Below are positions 32,528 to 41,472 of a stretch of DNA of 64,000 bases, one piece after another. The notes beneath the pieces are model-generated. The model did no database searches. It saw only the letters and a program-made list of their open reading frames with translations, and was not told the origin of the DNA. The stretch is from NCBI GenBank assembly GCA_910584205.1, contig CAJUAA010000006.1:75055-139054 (forward strand), in the 5' to 3' direction. Position numbers and translations under genes: made by a program. This stretch comes from an uncultured Lachnospiraceae bacterium (GTDB taxonomy: Bacteria > Bacillota > Clostridia > Lachnospirales > Lachnospiraceae). Position 1 is the stretch's first letter; every line of letters begins with the position of its first letter.

Positions 32528-35500
32528 ACTGTATCTTGCCTGCCTGGCAGGCATGTTTTTATCCCTGACGGCGTCAATAATCATCTATGTATGTCTGGAT
32601 ATCGGGACGGCCATCAGGGTACTGACCGGAATCGGGGCCGGAGTCAGGAAAAAGAATCGGGGAAACAACAGGAAGAAGCGGCGGAAAACGGCGGTGATGG
32701 CTGCGGCGCTGCTGTTGTGCAGCTTTCATAAAAGCGGGATTCCGGCCAGGGCGGAAGAAGAACCTGTGGTATATGAAGAAAATACGGAAGAACCGGAGGC
32801 GCCCGTCCCGGAACCGACAGAGCCCGGAGCAGAACCGGAAGAACCTGATCCGGAACCGACAGAGCCGGAAAAAGAGCCGGAAAAAGAGCCGGAGGCGCCC
32901 GCCCCGGAACCGACAGAGCCCGGAACAGAGCCGGAAGAACCTGATCCGGAACCGACGGAGCCGGAAAAGGAGCCGATGCGGTTTGAGCTCACATACAGCC
33001 AGGCGGAGCGGCTGGTGTGGGAGGCTTCCGGCGATCCGGCCAGGGATGTGGTCATGTCCGTTCCCAGAACCGGCTACCGGGCATATTACCGGGATGATAT
33101 ACAGGTCCTTTTTTCTCTGAAGAGAGCAAGGGAGGAGGAAGAACCTGACCGGACCCGGACAGAGTCCTTGGAACCGGAAGGCTTCGTTCTGACGGTGACC
33201 GGGCGGGAGGCGGGTTCTTTTACGCCGGAGGTGGACTGGAGGAGGACGGAAGACGGATATGAGGGCGGCTTCGTCCTGACGGAAGAGGACTCCTATGAGA
33301 TTTTGATGGAATATAAGGATGAGGACGGAACGCCCATGGAAGCGGGGAACGTGGACGGGAGCCGATGGGACGTGCCGGTATCGGAGGAGGGACGGTATGA
33401 AAGCGTTGTACTGGTGCTGGACCGGACGGCGCCGGATATCCGGATTTCCTTTACGGATCAGTCGCAGGAGGAGATCTGTACGGAGGAGGCGCCGGAAGTG
33501 GACGGCGCTCCCTGTTTTACGGAGCCGGTGTACCTGAAGGTCGAGGTGGAAGGAAACAACCTTCGGTATCATGAGATCCGGGAGGCGCTGCGGAAGATGC
33601 AGGTGTGCGATAATGCGGGGACTCCCATGGAGGAAAACAGCGCGGCGCTTTTTCTGGCAGGCATTGACGGCGGCAGACGGACGGACGAGGGCGTCGTGTG
33701 GTATCTTCCGCTGGCCACCGATGCCATATATGAGCTTCCGGTGGAATGTGAGGATCTGGCCGGGAACCGGACGGTGTGCGGTACGGAGAAATTTCTTGTG
33801 GACCAGAGCGGGCCGGAGGCGGAGCTGTCTTATGAGATACAGGACAGCGGATTTCTGGATGTCATCCGGTATCGGGATATGGCGTGGCTTTTTGCGGACA
33901 GGCAGCTGGACATCACCGTGTCCGCGGTGGACCCGGTATCGAAGGTCGGTCTGGTCGTGTACCGGATCACAGAGGAGGACGGCAGGGTGACCGAGGGGCA
34001 AAAGGAGATTTCGCCGGCCCGGGAAGGAAGCTGCCGGCTGTCGCTTCCATTGAGAGGGGAGGATTTTAAAGGGACTCTGGCTGTGGAGGTGTACGACCAG
34101 GCGGGCAACGCCTCCAGCCTGCAGCACGGGTATATTATAGAGAGCGAAACTCTGCATGAGCGGTCGGGGGAGGCGGCGATCCGTGTGCTTACGGACCCGT
34201 CCAGGACGGTGGGAGGAATCGATTATTATAATACGGATGTGCGGTTTCGATTTTCGGTTATGGATACTGGTTCCGGCCTGCGGTCGGTATTCTGCAGGGG
34301 AGGAAACGGAATTGATGTGCGGAAAGATTACGCCGGAGAGGCCAAAGAGGCGCCGGAGGAAGAGCGATGGGAGGGGATCGTCTGTGAACACTCGGAGGAG
34401 TTGATTCTGGAGGCGGCCTCCAACCACGGGGATGAGGTATGGATTCAGGCGGGGTATGAGGACAACGCGGGACATACCGGGCAGACGGAGCAGTCTTTCC
34501 GGATCGATCTCACAGCCCCGGTGGTCCAGGTGGAATACGACCGGGACACTCCTCAGGCGGGACGCTTTTACAATCAGCCCCGGACGGCGTCGGTGACGGT
34601 CCGTGAGCGCAATTTTGATCCGGCGGATATGGAATTTCAGATCACCAGTACAGAGGGGAGCATGCCGGTGATCGGCGAATGGACCGCGTCCGGTGCGGGA
34701 GACGACCGGCTGCACCGCTGCGAGATTGTGTTTCTGGAGGACGGGGATTACACGTTTACGCTGGAAGCCATGGATCTGGCGGGCAACAGAGCCGCCTATG
34801 ACCGGATCGACGAATTTACGATAGACCGGACCCGTCCGGAGGTCACCGTGGCGTGGGATCTGAATCGGCGGGACGCGCCTGCACATTATGGGCAGAAGCG
34901 GACCGCCGTTGTGAGCGTGCGTGAGCACAACTTTGACGCTTCTCTGATGGAGGTGACGGTTACGGAGGCAGGAGGAGGAACGGTTCCGGCCCTGTCCGGC
35001 TGGACGGAGGACGGGGACCGCCATACGGCGGTGCTGGCCTTTGAGGCGGACGGCGCTTATGGGCTGGAGATCTCCGGCACGGACCCGGCAGGCAATCAGA
35101 TGGAGGCTTACCGGGCGGAGCCTTTTGTGATCGACCGGACGCCGCCGGTGCTGGAGATTGTGGGGGTCAGAGATCAGTCGGCCAACCAGGGGACTGTAGC
35201 GCCTGCCGTCCGGTGCAGAGATGACAATTACGTGCCGGGTTCTTTGGCGGTTTCTCTGGAAGGCGCCCTGCATGGGGCTGTGGAACTGTCAGGAACCGGA
35301 ACGGAATTTGGCGGCGGCGCAGAATTTCAAATGGATGATTTCGAACATACTCCGCAGACGGACGATCTGTACCGGCTGAACGCGTCGGTTGTGGATCAGG
35401 CGGGCAATCTCAGTGAGGAAACGGTTATGTTTTCGGTGAACCGGTTCGGCTCGGTCTATCTTCTGGAGGGCGAGGCCAGGGAGCTGGCAGGAAACGACGG

Positions 35501-36209
35501 AGAATATTACACCGGGCAGGGACCGGATCTGGTCGTCACGGAGGTGAATGTGGATACGCTGGAGTTTCAGGAGATCACCTGCAGTTTCAACGGCAGGCTG
35601 CGTACGCTGGAGCAGGGAAGAGACTACCGCGTAAAGGCGGCTGGGACGGAGGAAGACTGGAAACAGTATACTTATACCATTGACCGGAGTAATTTTCAGG
35701 AAGAGGGGTATTATATTCTGACCATCTATTCGGAAGACCGGGCGGAAAACGCTTCCGACAACCGCACAAAAGGGAAAAAGCTGGAATTCGCGGTGGACCG
35801 GACCAGCCCGTCCATCCTGCTGTCCGGGCTGGAGGACGGCGGAATCTATAGAGGGAACGAACGGGAAATCACGCTGGACCTGCAGGACAATATGTGCATG
35901 GGAAGCGCCGAGATCACCATAAACGGAGAGAGGGCAGCGGCGTATCAGGCCCGGGAACTGCAGACGGACGGCAGAATCACACTGTCCCTGGACTGTGCGG
36001 ATCACTGGCAGACCATAGGAGTGACCGCATATGACGCCGCCGGCAACCGGCAGGAGCTTCCGGAGGTGCGTTTTCTGCTTACCTCCAACGCACTGCTCCG
36101 GCTTTTTATGAACCGGCGCCTGTTTTATGGACTGCTGGGCGGTGTGGCGGCCGTATGGTATCTTTTCTTCGGGCGGGGCGGGAGGAAAGGCGAAAGGAAG
36201 GCGCAATAG
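32511..36209 (+). CDS. Large Ig-like repeat surface protein
   Basis: The 1232-residue protein has an N-terminal membrane helix (about 7-28) and a second hydrophobic stretch preceded by a lysine/arginine run and followed by PARA, which looks like an internal signal peptide. A Pro/Glu-rich linker with a 32-residue tandem repeat follows. A long series of Ig-like modules then shows repeated D-x-AGN and DRT-x-P signatures. It ends in a C-terminal helix (FYGLLGGVAAVWYLFFG) with a basic tail. There is no LPXTG motif. ATG 32511 follows AGGAGG by eight bases. It is probably exposed at the cell surface; its binding partner is unknown. The gene overlaps the kinase gene. Confidence 0.78.
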   Translation: MELYHKLYLACLAGMFLSLTASIIIYVCLDIGTAIRVLTGIGAGVRKKNRGNNRKKRRKTAVMAAALLLCSFHKSGIPARAEEEPVVYEENTEEPEAPVPEPTEPGAEPEEPDPEPTEPEKEPEKEPEAPAPEPTEPGTEPEEPDPEPTEPEKEPMRFELTYSQAERLVWEASGDPARDVVMSVPRTGYRAYYRDDIQVLFSLKRAREEEEPDRTRTESLEPEGFVLTVTGREAGSFTPEVDWRRTEDGYEGGFVLTEEDSYEILMEYKDEDGTPMEAGNVDGSRWDVPVSEEGRYESVVLVLDRTAPDIRISFTDQSQEEICTEEAPEVDGAPCFTEPVYLKVEVEGNNLRYHEIREALRKMQVCDNAGTPMEENSAALFLAGIDGGRRTDEGVVWYLPLATDAIYELPVECEDLAGNRTVCGTEKFLVDQSGPEAELSYEIQDSGFLDVIRYRDMAWLFADRQLDITVSAVDPVSKVGLVVYRITEEDGRVTEGQKEISPAREGSCRLSLPLRGEDFKGTLAVEVYDQAGNASSLQHGYIIESETLHERSGEAAIRVLTDPSRTVGGIDYYNTDVRFRFSVMDTGSGLRSVFCRGGNGIDVRKDYAGEAKEAPEEERWEGIVCEHSEELILEAASNHGDEVWIQAGYEDNAGHTGQTEQSFRIDLTAPVVQVEYDRDTPQAGRFYNQPRTASVTVRERNFDPADMEFQITSTEGSMPVIGEWTASGAGDDRLHRCEIVFLEDGDYTFTLEAMDLAGNRAAYDRIDEFTIDRTRPEVTVAWDLNRRDAPAHYGQKRTAVVSVREHNFDASLMEVTVTEAGGGTVPALSGWTEDGDRHTAVLAFEADGAYGLEISGTDPAGNQMEAYRAEPFVIDRTPPVLEIVGVRDQSANQGTVAPAVRCRDDNYVPGSLAVSLEGALHGAVELSGTGTEFGGGAEFQMDDFEHTPQTDDLYRLNASVVDQAGNLSEETVMFSVNRFGSVYLLEGEARELAGNDGEYYTGQGPDLVVTEVNVDTLEFQEITCSFNGRLRTLEQGRDYRVKAAGTEEDWKQYTYTIDRSNFQEEGYYILTIYSEDRAENASDNRTKGKKLEFAVDRTSPSILLSGLEDGGIYRGNEREITLDLQDNMCMGSAEITINGERAAAYQARELQTDGRITLSLDCADHWQTIGVTAYDAAGNRQELPEVRFLLTSNALLRLFMNRRLFYGLLGGVAAVWYLFFGRGGRKGERKAQ
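32796..32987 (+). repeat. Tandem 96-base repeat in the Ig-protein linker
   Basis: The segment beginning GAGGCGCCCG at 32796 recurs from 32892, an offset of 96 bases (32 codons). It encodes two near-identical PEPTEPG...EEPDPEPTEPEKEP units. Confidence 0.75.
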
Positions 36210-36221
36210 CCATTGCTTTTT
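36203..36221 (+). terminator. Weak terminator after the Ig-protein gene
   Basis: GCAAT (36203-36207) and ATTGC (36212-36216) flank a 4-base loop and are followed by T5. The stem is short and overlaps the stop codon. Confidence 0.45.
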
Positions 36222-36242
36222 CGGCCCGGTCAGTATTATAAT
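36213..36242 (+). promoter_or_regulatory. Promoter of the rimO operon
   Basis: A weak -35 TTGCTT (36213-36218), 18-base spacer, and consensus -10 TATAAT (36237-36242). Confidence 0.5.
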
Positions 36243-36313
36243 AGATGTAGGCGCAGAAGCGCACTGAACATGCCGCGTCTGTTCAAAGCGGCAAGAAGGA
36301 GAATGCAGCATCT

Positions 36314-37654
36314 ATGAAGAAGATACTGTTTGTATCGCTTGGATGCGACAAGAACCTGGTGGATTCAGAAGTCATGCTGGGACTGCTCGCGGAAAAGGGA
36401 TACCATTTTACGGATGATGAGACGCAGGCGGATGTGATTGTCGTCAATACCTGCTGTTTTATCGGAGATGCCAAGGAGGAGAGCGTCAATACGATCCTTG
36501 AGATGGCGGAATACAAGAAGGAAGGCAGTCTGAAAGCGCTGGTGGTCACCGGCTGCCTGGCGGAGCGGTATCGTCAGGAGATCATCGATGAGATTCCGGA
36601 GGTGGACGCGGTCCTTGGGACAGCTTCCTATGACGGGATCGTGCAGGCGGTGGAACAGGCGGTCGCCGGAAAGCGGGAACTTCTGTGGGGTGGTACGGAC
36701 CGGCTGGTGCTGACCGGGGCAAAGCGCCTTCTTACCACAGGAGGGCATTATGCGCATCTGAAGATTGCAGAGGGCTGTGACAAGCACTGTACCTACTGCA
36801 TCATTCCGAAGCTTCGTGGAAGCTACCGCAGCGTTCCGATGGAGCGGCTTCTGAAGGAGGCGGAAGAACTGGCGGAACAGGGCGTGAAAGAACTGATTCT
36901 GGTGGCGCAGGAAACCACCATGTACGGGACGGATCTCTATGGAGAAAAGCGCCTTCATGAACTTTTGCGGAAGCTCTGCGGGATACGGGGGCTCCGCTGG
37001 ATCCGGGTCCAGTACTGCTATCCGGAGGAGATTTATGAGGAACTGATCCGGACGATCCGGGAGGAACCGAAGATCTGCCATTATCTGGATCTTCCCATTC
37101 AGCATGCGTCGGACCGGATTCTGAAGAGAATGGGGAGGCGGACGACCAGGGAAGACCTTGCAGACAGGATCAGGAAGCTGCGGGAAGAGATACCGGATAT
37201 CTGTCTTCGGACAACCCTGATCAGCGGGTTTCCGGGCGAGACTGAGGCAGAATATGAAGAACTGATGGACTTTGTGGATGAGATGGAGTTTGACCGGCTG
37301 GGCGTGTTTGCCTATTCTCCGGAAGAAGGGACGCCGGCAGCGGACATGGAAGACCAGGTGCCGGAGGAAGTGAAGGAGGCGCGCAGGGACGGGCTGATGG
37401 AGCTTCAGCAGGAGATCTCGTTTGAAAAAGCGGAAGAGATGGTCGGGAAGGAACTCTGGTGCATGGTGGAAGGAAAGGTCGCGGATGAATACGCATATGT
37501 GGCCAGAACCTATAAGGATGCTCCGGGAGTGGACGGATATCTCTTTATCCAGACCATGGAGGAGCTGATGTCCGGAGACTTTGTCAAAGTGAAGGTCACC
37601 GGCGCGGATGAATATGATTTGATAGGAGAGATTGCAGATGAATTTACCAAATAA
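36314..37654 (+). CDS. rimO: Ribosomal protein S12 methylthiotransferase RimO
   Basis: A 446-residue radical-SAM methylthiotransferase. The N-terminal UPF0004 domain has SLGCDKNLVDSE and VNTCCFI. The radical SAM core holds CDKHCTYCIIP (CxxxCxxC). A C-terminal TRAM domain follows. The DSEVMLG variant is typical of RimO rather than MiaB. RimO adds a methylthio group to an aspartate of ribosomal protein S12, using two [4Fe-4S] clusters. AAGGAG at 36296-36301 precedes ATG 36314. pgsA begins inside its 3' end (17-base overlap), the usual rimO-pgsA-cinA order of Firmicutes. Confidence 0.95.
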   Translation: MKKILFVSLGCDKNLVDSEVMLGLLAEKGYHFTDDETQADVIVVNTCCFIGDAKEESVNTILEMAEYKKEGSLKALVVTGCLAERYRQEIIDEIPEVDAVLGTASYDGIVQAVEQAVAGKRELLWGGTDRLVLTGAKRLLTTGGHYAHLKIAEGCDKHCTYCIIPKLRGSYRSVPMERLLKEAEELAEQGVKELILVAQETTMYGTDLYGEKRLHELLRKLCGIRGLRWIRVQYCYPEEIYEELIRTIREEPKICHYLDLPIQHASDRILKRMGRRTTREDLADRIRKLREEIPDICLRTTLISGFPGETEAEYEELMDFVDEMEFDRLGVFAYSPEEGTPAADMEDQVPEEVKEARRDGLMELQQEISFEKAEEMVGKELWCMVEGKVADEYAYVARTYKDAPGVDGYLFIQTMEELMSGDFVKVKVTGADEYDLIGEIADEFTK

Positions 37655-38180
37655 ACTGACGGTCTTAAGAGTGCTCCTGATCCCGTTTTTTGTACTGTTT
37701 ACACTGGTGGATCTGGTTCCGGGGTACAGCAGGTACCTTGCGGTGCTGATTTTTATAGCAGCAAGCCTGACCGATCTTCTGGACGGGCAGATCGCGAGAA
37801 AATACAATCTGGTGACGAATTTTGGAAAATTTATGGATCCGCTGGCGGATAAGCTTCTGGTGTGCGCGGCGCTGATCTGCCTTGTATCGGAGAGGCTTCT
37901 GCCTGCCTGGATGGTTATCGTGATTATCAGCAGAGAATTTATCATCAGCGGTTTCCGACTGGTGGCTTCCGACAACGGTGTCGTAATCGCAGCCAGCTAC
38001 TGGGGAAAATTCAAGACTACGTTTCAGATGCTCATGATTATCGTGCTGATTCTGGATCTGGGCGGCGTCTTTGACCTGATCGGGCAGATTCTGGTCTGGA
38101 TCTCGCTGATTTTGACGGTGGTATCGCTGATTGATTATCTCATAAAAAATAAACATGTGATTCTGGAGGGAAATATTTGA
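37638..38180 (+). CDS. pgsA: CDP-diacylglycerol-glycerol-3-phosphate phosphatidyltransferase
   Basis: The 180-residue membrane protein has the CDP-alcohol phosphotransferase motif DGQIARKYNLVTNFGKFMDP with D-x(2)-DG...G...D...D residues and about five helices. It makes phosphatidylglycerol phosphate, the precursor of PG and, via the cls product, of cardiolipin. Start ATG 37638 is chosen from AGGAG at 37624-37628. The gene overlaps rimO upstream and meets the cinA-like gene downstream. Confidence 0.94.
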   Translation: MNLPNKLTVLRVLLIPFFVLFTLVDLVPGYSRYLAVLIFIAASLTDLLDGQIARKYNLVTNFGKFMDPLADKLLVCAALICLVSERLLPAWMVIVIISREFIISGFRLVASDNGVVIAASYWGKFKTTFQMLMIIVLILDLGGVFDLIGQILVWISLILTVVSLIDYLIKNKHVILEGNI

Positions 38181-38182
38181 CC

Positions 38183-38929
38183 ATGGAAAATGAAATGCAG
38201 AGTTATTCGTATGAGAAGACAGTAAAAATATGCGGGATGGAGGAGACCGAAGTGCGGGGGAAGATCCATGATCTTCTGACGGAACAGGAAAAGGTGGTCT
38301 TTACGTTTTTTACCACTCCGGGAGAAGTGGACATCCGTATTTCCGCAAAGTCCGAGCAGGAGGAAGAAGCGAAGCAGCGTGTAAAAAGCGTTGTACGGGA
38401 TCTGAAAATCCGTTTGGGGAGCCATATTTTTACAACCAGCGCAAAGGTGACTCTGGCAGAGACGATCGTTGAGCTTCTAAAAGAACAGAAGATGACGATC
38501 ACAACGGTGGAGTCCTGTACAGGGGGCATGGTGAGCGCCAGGCTTACCGACGTGGCGGGTGTTTCCGAGGTGTTCAAACAGGGCTTTGTCACTTATTCCA
38601 ACAAGGCGAAAAGGAAACTGATCGGCGTCAAGAAAATGACGCTGAAAAAATATTCCGCGGTCAGCGACCAGACGGCGTGGGAGATGGCAAGAGGCGGCGC
38701 GGCGCTTACGGATGCAGATGTATGCATCAGCGTAACCGGTTACGCAGGGCCTGAAACAGGAGCGGAAGACCAGCCGGTGGGGCTGGTTTATATCGGGTGC
38801 AACGTAAAGGGGAAGATCGAAGTGGAGGAATTCCATTTCAGCGGAGACCGCAGGATGATCCGGGAGCTGGCTACCGTCAATGCACTGACGCTTCTTCGCA
38901 GGTGTATCCTGGAAAATTATCAGATCTGA
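38183..38929 (+). CDS. cinA: CinA-like nicotinamide-nucleotide amidase, short form
   Basis: The 248-residue protein contains the complete C-terminal CinA/PncC domain (from about residue 92: TLAETIVELLKE, TVESCTGGMVSARLT, SVTGYAGPETG), which deamidates NMN. The N-terminal 90 residues resemble only the small linker domain of CinA. The large COG1058 nucleotide-binding domain found in full-length CinA (about 410 residues) is absent. ATG 38183 lies 12 bases from GGAGGG; TTG 38177, six bases away and overlapping the pgsA stop, is a real alternative. recA, often next to cinA in Firmicutes, is not here. Confidence 0.82.
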   Translation: MENEMQSYSYEKTVKICGMEETEVRGKIHDLLTEQEKVVFTFFTTPGEVDIRISAKSEQEEEAKQRVKSVVRDLKIRLGSHIFTTSAKVTLAETIVELLKEQKMTITTVESCTGGMVSARLTDVAGVSEVFKQGFVTYSNKAKRKLIGVKKMTLKKYSAVSDQTAWEMARGGAALTDADVCISVTGYAGPETGAEDQPVGLVYIGCNVKGKIEVEEFHFSGDRRMIRELATVNALTLLRRCILENYQI

Positions 38930-38946
38930 AAGGCCGGGCGGACAGT

Positions 38947-39435
38947 ATGAGGTATCACAATATTACAAAGGAAGATATGCTGAATGGTGACGGACTCAGG
39001 GTGGTGCTCTGGACAGCCGGGTGCGCGCATCACTGCAGAAACTGTCAGAACCCCATTACATGGGACCCGGAGGGCGGGCTGCCTTTTGACGAAGCTGCCC
39101 GTCAGGAGATCTGGGAGGAACTGGAGAAGGAATATATCAGCGGATTGACGTTCAGCGGCGGGGACCCGCTTTACCCGGATAACCGGGAGGAGCTTACCGC
39201 GCTGATCCAGGAGGTTCGGGAGCGGTATCCCCGGAAAACGATCTGGCTCTATACCGGGTATCTGTGGGAGGAGATCTGCCATCTGGAGCTGATTCCGTAT
39301 GTGGATGTGGTGGTGGACGGAAGATTTGTGGAAGAGCTGAAGGACAACAATCTTCCGTGGAAAGGAAGTTCCAACCAGAGAGTGATCGACGTCCAGATGA
39401 CGCTGCAGCTGGGAAAGACCGTATTGTACGCATAA
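38947..39435 (+). CDS. nrdG: Anaerobic ribonucleotide reductase activating protein
   Basis: A 162-residue radical-SAM activase with CAHHCRNC (CxxxCxxC cluster site), the TFSGGDPL motif and YTGYLWEE. NrdG generates the glycyl radical on NrdD under anaerobic conditions. The nrdD gene is not in the window, although the two are usually adjacent. ATG 38947 lies 17 bases after the cinA-like stop. The ribosome binding site is weak, so coupling to upstream translation is likely. It fits an anaerobic host. Confidence 0.92.
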   Translation: MRYHNITKEDMLNGDGLRVVLWTAGCAHHCRNCQNPITWDPEGGLPFDEAARQEIWEELEKEYISGLTFSGGDPLYPDNREELTALIQEVRERYPRKTIWLYTGYLWEEICHLELIPYVDVVVDGRFVEELKDNNLPWKGSSNQRVIDVQMTLQLGKTVLYA

Positions 39436-39463
39436 GAGAAAAGAAAACAGAAGAGGACATAAA

Positions 39464-39898
39464 ATGGAGACGATCAAGATAAAATATTTCTCAGAGGACA
39501 TAGAACGTCTTGCATATATTGCAGGAAAATCAGACTGGATCGATCTGCGGGCGGCAGAGGAAATCCGGTTGAAAAAAGGAGAGTCGGCGCTGATTCCGCT
39601 GGGCGTTGCCATGGAGCTTCCCAGAGGATATGAGGCGCATGTGATCCCCAGGAGCAGTACCTACAAAAATTTCGGAATCATCCAGACGAACAGCTGCGGG
39701 CTGATCGATGAGACTTACTGCGGAGATCATGACCAGTGGTTTTTTCCGGCTCTGGCCATGCGCGACACGGTTATCCATGTGAACGACCGCATCTGCCAGT
39801 TCCGGATCATGGAGCATCAGCCGGAGATTCGGTTTGAGGAGACAGACAGACTGACGGCAGAAGACCGGGGCGGGTTTGGAAGCACCGGAAAACAGTAA
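39464..39898 (+). CDS. dut: dUTP diphosphatase, trimeric type
   Basis: The 144-residue protein keeps the five dUTPase motifs in order: LRAAEE (motif 1, with Ala where Asp/Gly-rich forms are usual), PRSSTYKNFGI (motif 2), GLIDETYCGD (motif 3), DRICQFRI (motif 4) and RGGFGSTGK (motif 5). It hydrolyses dUTP to dUMP, keeping uracil out of DNA. It follows nrdG by 28 bases, placing two deoxynucleotide genes together. Confidence 0.9.
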   Translation: METIKIKYFSEDIERLAYIAGKSDWIDLRAAEEIRLKKGESALIPLGVAMELPRGYEAHVIPRSSTYKNFGIIQTNSCGLIDETYCGDHDQWFFPALAMRDTVIHVNDRICQFRIMEHQPEIRFEETDRLTAEDRGGFGSTGKQ

Positions 39899-39916
39899 TA
39901 GTTGGAGGGAGATACC

Positions 39917-41461
39917 ATGGCGTGCACAATGTTTGCAGCGATCGATGTGGGAAGTTATGAGGTGAATCTGAAGATTTACGAACTTTCCACAAGAAAGGGG
40001 ATCCGTGTGGTGAACCATGTCAGACACCGTATGGAACTGGGAAAAGATACCTATGCCACCGGCAGGATCGGAATGGAGATGGTGGATGAACTCTGCCGGG
40101 TGTTTCTGGATTTTCAGAGAATCATGAAGGAATTCGGCGTGGAGGATTACCGTGCCTGCGCCACCAGCGCAGTCCGGGAATCCAAAAATAATCTGGTCCT
40201 CCTGGACCGTATCCGCCTGAAGACCGGGATTAAACTGGAAGTGCTGAGCAATTCGGAACAGCGTTTCCTGGGCTATAAATCCATTGCCTTCAATTCTGAC
40301 CGGTTTCAGGAGATCATTGAAAAAGGGACGGCGATTGTGGACGTGGGCGGCGGCAGTATCCAGCTGTCACTGTATGACAAGGACAATCTGGTGACGACGC
40401 AGAATATCCGTCTGGGCACGCTCCGTCTCCGGGAACGGCTGGCAGATGTGGCGGAACGGACGATTCGTTATGCAGGCGTGATTGAAGAACTTCTGAACAA
40501 CGAGATGCGGACGTACCGAAAGCTGTATCTGAAAGACCGAAACATCCGGTATATGCTTCTGGTGGGCAGCTATATTCAGTATATTGACAAATACATCCAC
40601 AAGGACCGGGAGGTCAATCAGATTACGAGGGATGAGTTTATCACCTTTTATGATGAATTTATTCAGAAAGGGCAGCTGGCTATGGCTGCCGAGCTTGGGA
40701 TCTCCACGGAGAACAGTACGCTTCTGCTTCCGACGCTGGTCATCTACAAGAGGCTTCTGGAAGAGACCGGGGCTGAGAATGTGGTCATTCTGGGGATGGA
40801 TCTGGGCGACGGCCTTGCGTTTGACTATGCGGAGCGCAGGAAGATCCTGAGGCCGAAGCACAATTTTGAGAACGATATTATAGAGGCAGCAAGGAATATC
40901 GCCAAACGTTATCATACCAACCGGAACCATACACAGGTGATGGAGCGGATGGCGCTTACGATTTACGATAAGACGAAAGCCGTCCATGGACTGGGAAAGC
41001 GGGAGCGCCTGCTGCTGCAGATCTCAGTGCTTCTTCACGACTGCGGAAAGTATATCAACATGTCGCAGTCGGCGGAATGCTCCTACAATATCATCATGGC
41101 CACGGAAATCATCGGCCTGTCCCACATGGAGCGGGAGATCCTTGCAAATATCATCCGTTTCAACAGCGGGAATGTGATGCCCTTTGAAGAACTTGCCATC
41201 AGTTCCCTTCTGGAACGTACCGAGTATATGACGATTATAAAACTGACGGCGATCCTGCGCCTGGCCAATGCGCTGGACCGCAGCCATAAGCAGAAGATCC
41301 GTGAGATCAAAGTGAATGTGAAAGACAATCATGTCATGCAGATTCTGGTGGATACGACGGAGGATCTGACTCTGGAGCAGGCGCTGTTCCAGGAAAAGGC
41401 GGAACTGTTTGAAGAGGTATACAGCTTAAAGCCCGTGCTGAAGGCGAAGAAACTTGGTTAG
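39917..41461 (+). CDS. Ppx/GppA family phosphatase with HD domain
   Basis: The 514-residue protein has an ASKHA-fold N-terminal half with AAIDVGSYEVNLKIYEL and VDVGGGSIQLSLY, and a C-terminal HD-type half (from about residue 320) with LHDCGKYINMS and RLANALDRSHKQ. Such proteins remove phosphates from polyphosphate or pppGpp. The neighbour ppk1, 11 bases downstream, favours a polyphosphatase role. ATG 39917 is set by GGAGGGA at 39904-39910. Confidence 0.88.
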   Translation: MACTMFAAIDVGSYEVNLKIYELSTRKGIRVVNHVRHRMELGKDTYATGRIGMEMVDELCRVFLDFQRIMKEFGVEDYRACATSAVRESKNNLVLLDRIRLKTGIKLEVLSNSEQRFLGYKSIAFNSDRFQEIIEKGTAIVDVGGGSIQLSLYDKDNLVTTQNIRLGTLRLRERLADVAERTIRYAGVIEELLNNEMRTYRKLYLKDRNIRYMLLVGSYIQYIDKYIHKDREVNQITRDEFITFYDEFIQKGQLAMAAELGISTENSTLLLPTLVIYKRLLEETGAENVVILGMDLGDGLAFDYAERRKILRPKHNFENDIIEAARNIAKRYHTNRNHTQVMERMALTIYDKTKAVHGLGKRERLLLQISVLLHDCGKYINMSQSAECSYNIIMATEIIGLSHMEREILANIIRFNSGNVMPFEELAISSLLERTEYMTIIKLTAILRLANALDRSHKQKIREIKVNVKDNHVMQILVDTTEDLTLEQALFQEKAELFEEVYSLKPVLKAKKLG

Positions 41462-41472
41462 GAGAGAGCGGT

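Noticed and set aside
32726..33120. Repeat region of the Ig protein as a possible CRISPR array
   Set aside because: The units are in-frame Pro/Glu codons with no spacers of unique sequence.
32574..35273. Very long open frame opposite the Ig-repeat gene
   Set aside because: GC-rich codon usage leaves the antisense frame open; the product is rich in Arg/His/Pro with no recognisable domain.
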